A DNA stretch of 64,000 nt, taken from NCBI RefSeq assembly GCF_002878395.1, contig NC_061118.1, positions 86,006,521-86,070,520 of the forward strand, read 5' to 3'. Below, one piece after another: positions 59,908-64,000 of this stretch. Numbering within the stretch: position 1 is the stretch's first letter; every line of letters begins with the position of its first letter. The notes beneath the pieces are model-generated. The model had not been told where the DNA came from. It was given only the letters and a program-made list of their open reading frames with translations, and did not search any database. Origin of the DNA: Capsicum annuum (taxonomy: Eukaryota; Streptophyta; Magnoliopsida; Solanales; Solanaceae). Both the position numbers and the translations under genes were made by a program.

Positions 59908-61626
59908 TGAAACACCCTAGTTTAGGCCCTTAGAAAATTTCTTAAGTTTGAGCTTCTAGACATCATACAAATTGAGGGTACTTTTCATATGTTAGGGTAC
60001 GATAAGTATAATGACAAACTGTATGATGTCCTATGTCTAGCCTAGATGATTTTATTCTGCCTATGGTACTGTTCTAGGGTACCACACATATAATTTGATA
60101 CTAGATGGTCCTTGTTGTTATATGTTTGACAGTGTTGAGGTCCAAGATACTTCCTAGGGTATGAGTGGTGTGTACCACTCGTATGTTGTGGGTACGATTT
60201 GGGTGTGTGGTTGTACCCTTCCGTGCACCATTTTTCAGCTTTTAAGTTGAGGGAATTTCAGACATTTCCTACCCTAAAACCCTTAAGTCCCCACATCTTA
60301 AAACACATTGTGGCCTCTTATAACACACTTTTAAAGATCAGAACACCCCACAAACTCTCTTAAACACTCTCTTGAAAATTGGGCTAGGGTTTCTACAAGG
60401 TATTCATCTCGATGATCAAGAGTCAAATTCTTTCCATGAATCTTCATGAACAAGACATGTGACTCTTCCCTCCTTGTTAGTTCTCAAATATCATATTTTT
60501 TAAACATTGATTATGATTTATTAATGGTGGTTTTGAAAACCTATGTTGTGGGACTTGTTGCATGTTGATGAGTATTGTTTACTCTTTGTTAAAATTGTGT
60601 GTATATATTTTTTATGATGGTTGGTACATTTGGGTGCTTGGTAATTGTGGTTTAACAATAGGGTATTGGTTCACACTAAACTTGATGGTTTTTACTTTGG
60701 TTTTGGTCTTGGTAATGGTATGCCCTCAAAGTGTTTGTGAAAATGATGTTTTGAACTAAGGGATTGGCCGATTGAATATGAATAGTCAGTAAATGGATTT
60801 GTCAAGGCCTTGTTGGCTATGTAATGATTTAAATGGTAACCTTAGTGGTTTAATTGGTGCAAAAAGGTTTGAGTCCCTAAACATTAGATTGATTTATGTC
60901 CCTACTAGGTATTGGGTTTGAGTCTCTATGCAGTTATGGATATTCTCTAGTTTGTATGGCTACTCATACTGGGGTCCTTCAAGCTAAGGGAGAGTTGCAC
61001 ACATATAGCCCGTTGGTGCCTTGCTACATGATAGTTACGCTACACCTCCAGGTTAATGATTTCAAAGTTCTTGATAATTTTGTTCCCTACCCCAGCATAG
61101 TATACATGTATATATAAATATATTGCATTGGTTATGTGCTTTGGATGATTGGTTTTGAGTTGTTGGCATTATTTTATTCATATCCTTGAGTTGCATGCTA
61201 GCACTCCAATTGCTAACTGTCTTTGATTTTATATCTCAACTCGAGGCAGGTGATGGTCATACAATCACCTCTCCTGCTCAGTGACTTGGATTCGAGGATA
61301 GCTTCTATTGACTTGAAGTGGTGGGCTTTCATACTTCGAAATGATCAATTTCTTGCTTTGAGTTTCTTTTTTTCTTTATTTATTTAGACTTGGATATTGG
61401 TTTTGGCTATGGTTCGGAGCATATCCTGACCGGATATTCTTGTGTTGTTTTAGAGGCTTTGAATGTACAAATTGTTTACTCGTGTATGATATGGAATGGT
61501 TATGTATTTGTTTAATGTGGTTAGATTTGTTGATTTGTTGGGTTTGGTTGGGTATCGAGGGTAATCTATGGTTCTTGTTGGACTTGGGATGCCTATTAGG
61601 ACAAGGCTCGGGTCTGGGTCATGTCA
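59908..61626 (+). repeat. 3' LTR of gypsy-E, internally deleted
   Basis: It starts TGAAACACCC and ends gtctgggtcatgtca. It aligns with the 5' LTR but lacks the segment equal to about 53830-54215, with smaller gaps near 60745. The PPT before it is not clearly purine-rich (ttcaagtagtagtgaa), so it is degraded. Confidence 0.92.
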
Positions 61627-61631
61627 ATACT

Positions 61632-63300
61632 GAATAGAGAACAAAGCTTAATACACCTGATTTGATTGATAAAGAATTATCTTTGTATTCACAAAACAAA
61701 TGGGTGTATCTAGAAGTGAACATCCATGCCTAGATATAGATATCATCTGAAGAGGTCCTTGCATGTCCCACCATAAAAAATGTTTTGTGATAAGTGTTGT
61801 GACAACAGAGGAAATTTATCTTACTGTGAAAGAGATGCTACCTAAAAAATCCCCTAGGATTGATGGATATACAGTCGAGTTCTTTACTCAATAGTTGGAA
61901 GTGATAAATGATGATGTGAGGCAGGTTGTTGCTGAATTCTTCTCCATTAGTAACCTGCATAAAACCTTTAGTTGTACACCCCTTACATTGGTCCCAAAGG
62001 TAAAATCCCCTACATATGTCAAAGAACATAGACCTATTGCTTGTAGTACTACATTTTATAAGCTCATCATAGAGATCCTCACTAACATAATTAAGAGTGT
62101 AATAGATACAATCATTAGCCCCTCACAATCCTCCTTTGTAGAAGGAAGGAGCATTATTGATAATATCTTATTTTTCTATGAACTTCTAAAGTAGTACTCT
62201 AGAAAAGGGTTATCTCTAAGGTGTGTGATGAAAGTAAATCTGTATAAAGCTTATGATTCAATTGAGTGGTAGTTTCTGAGAACATGCTTGCACATATTGG
62301 ATTTCCTTTCAAATTCATATAGTAGGCTATGGAATGTATCACCTATGTCTATTATTCTTTGGTCATCAATGAAGGACTAACCAAGCCTTTTTTAGGGGAA
62401 GAGAGACATCAAGTAGGGTGATCTAATTTCACCCTACCTCTTTGTGATTGTAATATAGTACCTTCAAAGAAAATATATGTGATAGATTACCATCTTCTAT
62501 TTCAATTCCACCCGAGGTGCAAGAAATTGGGAGTTATGCATATATGCTTTGTAGATGATCTCTTGATGTTTTGCAAGGCTGATTTCCCATTTGTGAAATT
62601 ACTATTTGAGGCATTCTCTAAATTCTCTAAAGCAATAGGTCTGCATGCTAATATAAAGAAAAGTTCAATTTATATGAGTGGTGTTCAAGATCAGGTGAAG
62701 CAGGAAATTCTAAGGGGGTTGGGCTTTGTAAAGGGCTCCTTACCTACCAGTGGACCTTGTTTTATGGGAGAAGGTATAGAAGTCATGTACCAGGTGGTCT
62801 TAATCTTTTGAATATTTACAAGTGGAACAAGGCTGCAATGATGAAGTAGCTTTAGGATGTAACCACAAAAAGAATCTTTTCTGGGTGAAATGGGTTTATA
62901 TCTTTAATATAAAGCATGGATCAGTAGACAACTGTCTTGTACCCAAGAATGCTACATGGGTCATAAGGAAAATCCTTGAATTTAGGAAAGTCCTTCTCAG
63001 TATGAGTTCTATGAATGGTGGAGTTGCAGACATATTGCACATTGTGGTAATCAGGGATAAATTCTTTATAAAAAGATGTACATTTCCCTAAATCCAACAC
63101 TTCCTGAAGAACTTTGGAAGATCTTGACTAAGCATCCAACTATACATCCTCAACATAAATTCTTCTTATGGCTAGCATTGCAAAAGAGGTTGCCTATAAT
63201 TAAAAGTCTCCTGAAGTTTGGTATTGTGGTTCCTCATAATTGTGTCTTTTGCTATACTACAGATAAAACTAGAGAACATTTGTTCTTTGAATGAAGTATC
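61632..63300 (+). pseudogene. LINE ORF2 reverse transcriptase and zf-RVT region
   Basis: RT blocks in order: KEMLPKKSPRIDGYTVEFF, LTLVPKVKSPTYVKEHRPIA (about 61985-62045), SQSSFVEGRSIIDNILFFYE (about 62125-62185), VNLYKAYDSIEW (62230-62270), GDLISPYLFVIV, and the catalytic box HICFVDDLLMFCKAD (Asp codons 62555 and 62558), then FSKAIGLHANIKKSSIYMSG. Non-LTR RTs carry F/YADD, so the Ala is Val here. The C-terminal part has a zf-RVT domain (63076-63294): LPEELWKILTKHPTIHPQHKF, LLKFGIVVPHNCVFC and TREHLFFE. Frameshifts separate the blocks; several long frames survive, so decay is milder than in the gypsy elements. Confidence 0.92.
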
Positions 63301-63802
63301 ACTCAACAACTCTGGAAGAGAATTCTAAGGTGGGCAGGAGTGCACAAATCAATAGGACTATGGCAGACAGAGCTAGATTGGGTAGTTAGTTGGGCAATGA
63401 AGCAAACTGGAAAGGGTGGTATATTAGCTATCGCTTTTCTAGGGTAACTAATATGATTTGGAGAGAATGTAATTTGATAAGATTTCAGCAAGGGAATTAT
63501 GAGCCTGGCAGGGAATACAAATAAATGATTATGTTCCTTCATACTAGAGTTGGTGATATAAAGCATTGGAAACCTATTTTACAGTAGCTAAACAATCTTT
63601 CATGAGGATTTGTCTCCACTAGGATTATACTAGAGCTAAATATTGGCCGGAGTTGTGTTCTTCTCCTCTTGTATTAAGTGAAACCTATAAACATTAGTTC
63701 CAATGTGGTTAGTCATTTCTTGGTTGAGAAATAAGACGCCTTCTTTTATCTAATTTACTTTGTATGAACACTTTTGGTATTAAATGAAATTTATTTATTA
63801 CC

Positions 63803-63810
63803 AAAAAAAA
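63803..63810 (+). other. Poly(A) tail of the LINE
   Basis: Eight A follow attaccaa-type 3' end sequence. This marks target-primed reverse transcription. The matching TSD cannot be checked because the LINE 5' end is not in the window. Confidence 0.8.
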
Positions 63811-64000
63811 CATAAGTTTTTGATTACTTTAACTGTTGGTTTGGTTCTCAGTCTTTTTTAAAGATTTGGACCATTACTTGGAAATTTCAAAATTTAAAAT
63901 TTAAGAGTTGATCTCAAAAAATATTTTATCAAAAGACCCTTGATTGGTATTTTGATGATTCCAATAGATTTGAAATATCATTTTCAGTGTTGTAACATAT
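63811..64000. other. Flanking sequence right of the LINE
   Basis: AT-rich sequence with no recognisable gene or repeat end. Confidence 0.5.

Larger units (their letters stand above)
52699..61626 (+). mobile_element. Gypsy-E: complete-ended chromovirus inserted in the LINE
   Basis: LTRs at 52699-54904 and 59908-61626, PBS, gag, pol and chromodomain-type tail. The perfect TSD atact at 52694-52698 and 61627-61631 splits the LINE. The LTR family is the same as B and C but in the opposite orientation: the reverse complement of the E LTR end matches the start of 19744-21544. The 3' LTR is about 490 bases shorter than the 5' one because of internal deletions, one of them joining about 60928 to sequence equal to 54215. 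Confidence 0.95.
50299..63810 (+). mobile_element. Plant LINE retrotransposon, 5'-incomplete and split by gypsy-E
   Basis: This is a non-LTR element reading left to right: ORF1 remnants (50299 to about 51550), endonuclease (about 51560-52698), then, after gypsy-E, reverse transcriptase and zf-RVT (61632-63300) and a 3' end of attaaatgaaatttatttattacc followed by eight A (63803-63810). That tail is the usual end of plant L1-type LINEs. Its 5' end is lost: gypsy-B sequence lies directly to the left. Removing 52699-61626 and one atact rejoins the two halves in register. Confidence 0.9.

Overview
This window is a plant heterochromatic tract made entirely of decayed retrotransposons. I see no host gene, tRNA, rRNA, CRISPR array or DNA transposon in it. 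Family-level similarity points to a nightshade (Solanaceae: Capsicum, Solanum or Nicotiana type). The evidence is Ty3/gypsy chromovirus LTRs that start TGTAATACC, TGTCATGACCC or TGAAATACCCC next to an AAGGGGGAGAT-type polypurine tract, a copia-type element with an unusual second ORF of the plant transposon protein family, and a LINE ending in ACCAAAAAAAA. The species cannot be fixed from this sequence. Every coding region has many in-frame stops and frameshifts, so all are annotated as pseudogenes.

Layout. (1) 1-8451: gypsy-1 on the + strand, with 5' LTR (start outside the window), primer-binding site (PBS), gag, pol, polypurine tract (PPT) and a 3' LTR cut at 8451. (2) 8452-9044: fragment of a family-D LTR. 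(3) 9045-11299: lone minus-strand LTR of the B/C/E family. (4) 11300-16295: gypsy-2 on the + strand, lacking its 5' LTR and most of gag. (5) 16296-50298: remains of gypsy-B (minus strand). Its LTR is split at 21544/50100 by gypsy-C.

The nest. Gypsy-C (21545-50099, minus, near-matching target-site duplication, TSD) contains a solo LTR (23782-24961) and is itself split at 28700/46644 by copia-like element F (28701-46643, minus, perfect TSD gatat). F is split by an Athila-type non-autonomous element G (32935-45369, +). G carries two solo LTRs of family D: D1 at 37088-39848 (+) and D2 at 43027-45316 (minus, perfect TSD actat). This gives at least five nested layers: B, C, F, G and D.

(6) 50299-63810: a LINE (ORF1, endonuclease, reverse transcriptase, zf-RVT, poly(A)). 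It is split at 52698/61627 by gypsy-E (52699-61626, +, perfect TSD atact).

How the parts relate. Relative insertion order follows from the nesting: LINE and gypsy-B first, then C, F, G, and finally D1 and D2. E entered the LINE independently. F and G carry no reverse transcriptase or integrase, so they would have depended on enzymes supplied by other elements. I found no evidence of a new cellular or defence system. The points of interest are the architecture, the two pol-less elements, a deletion across a nesting junction, and exchangeable short repeat modules in the LTR U3 regions.
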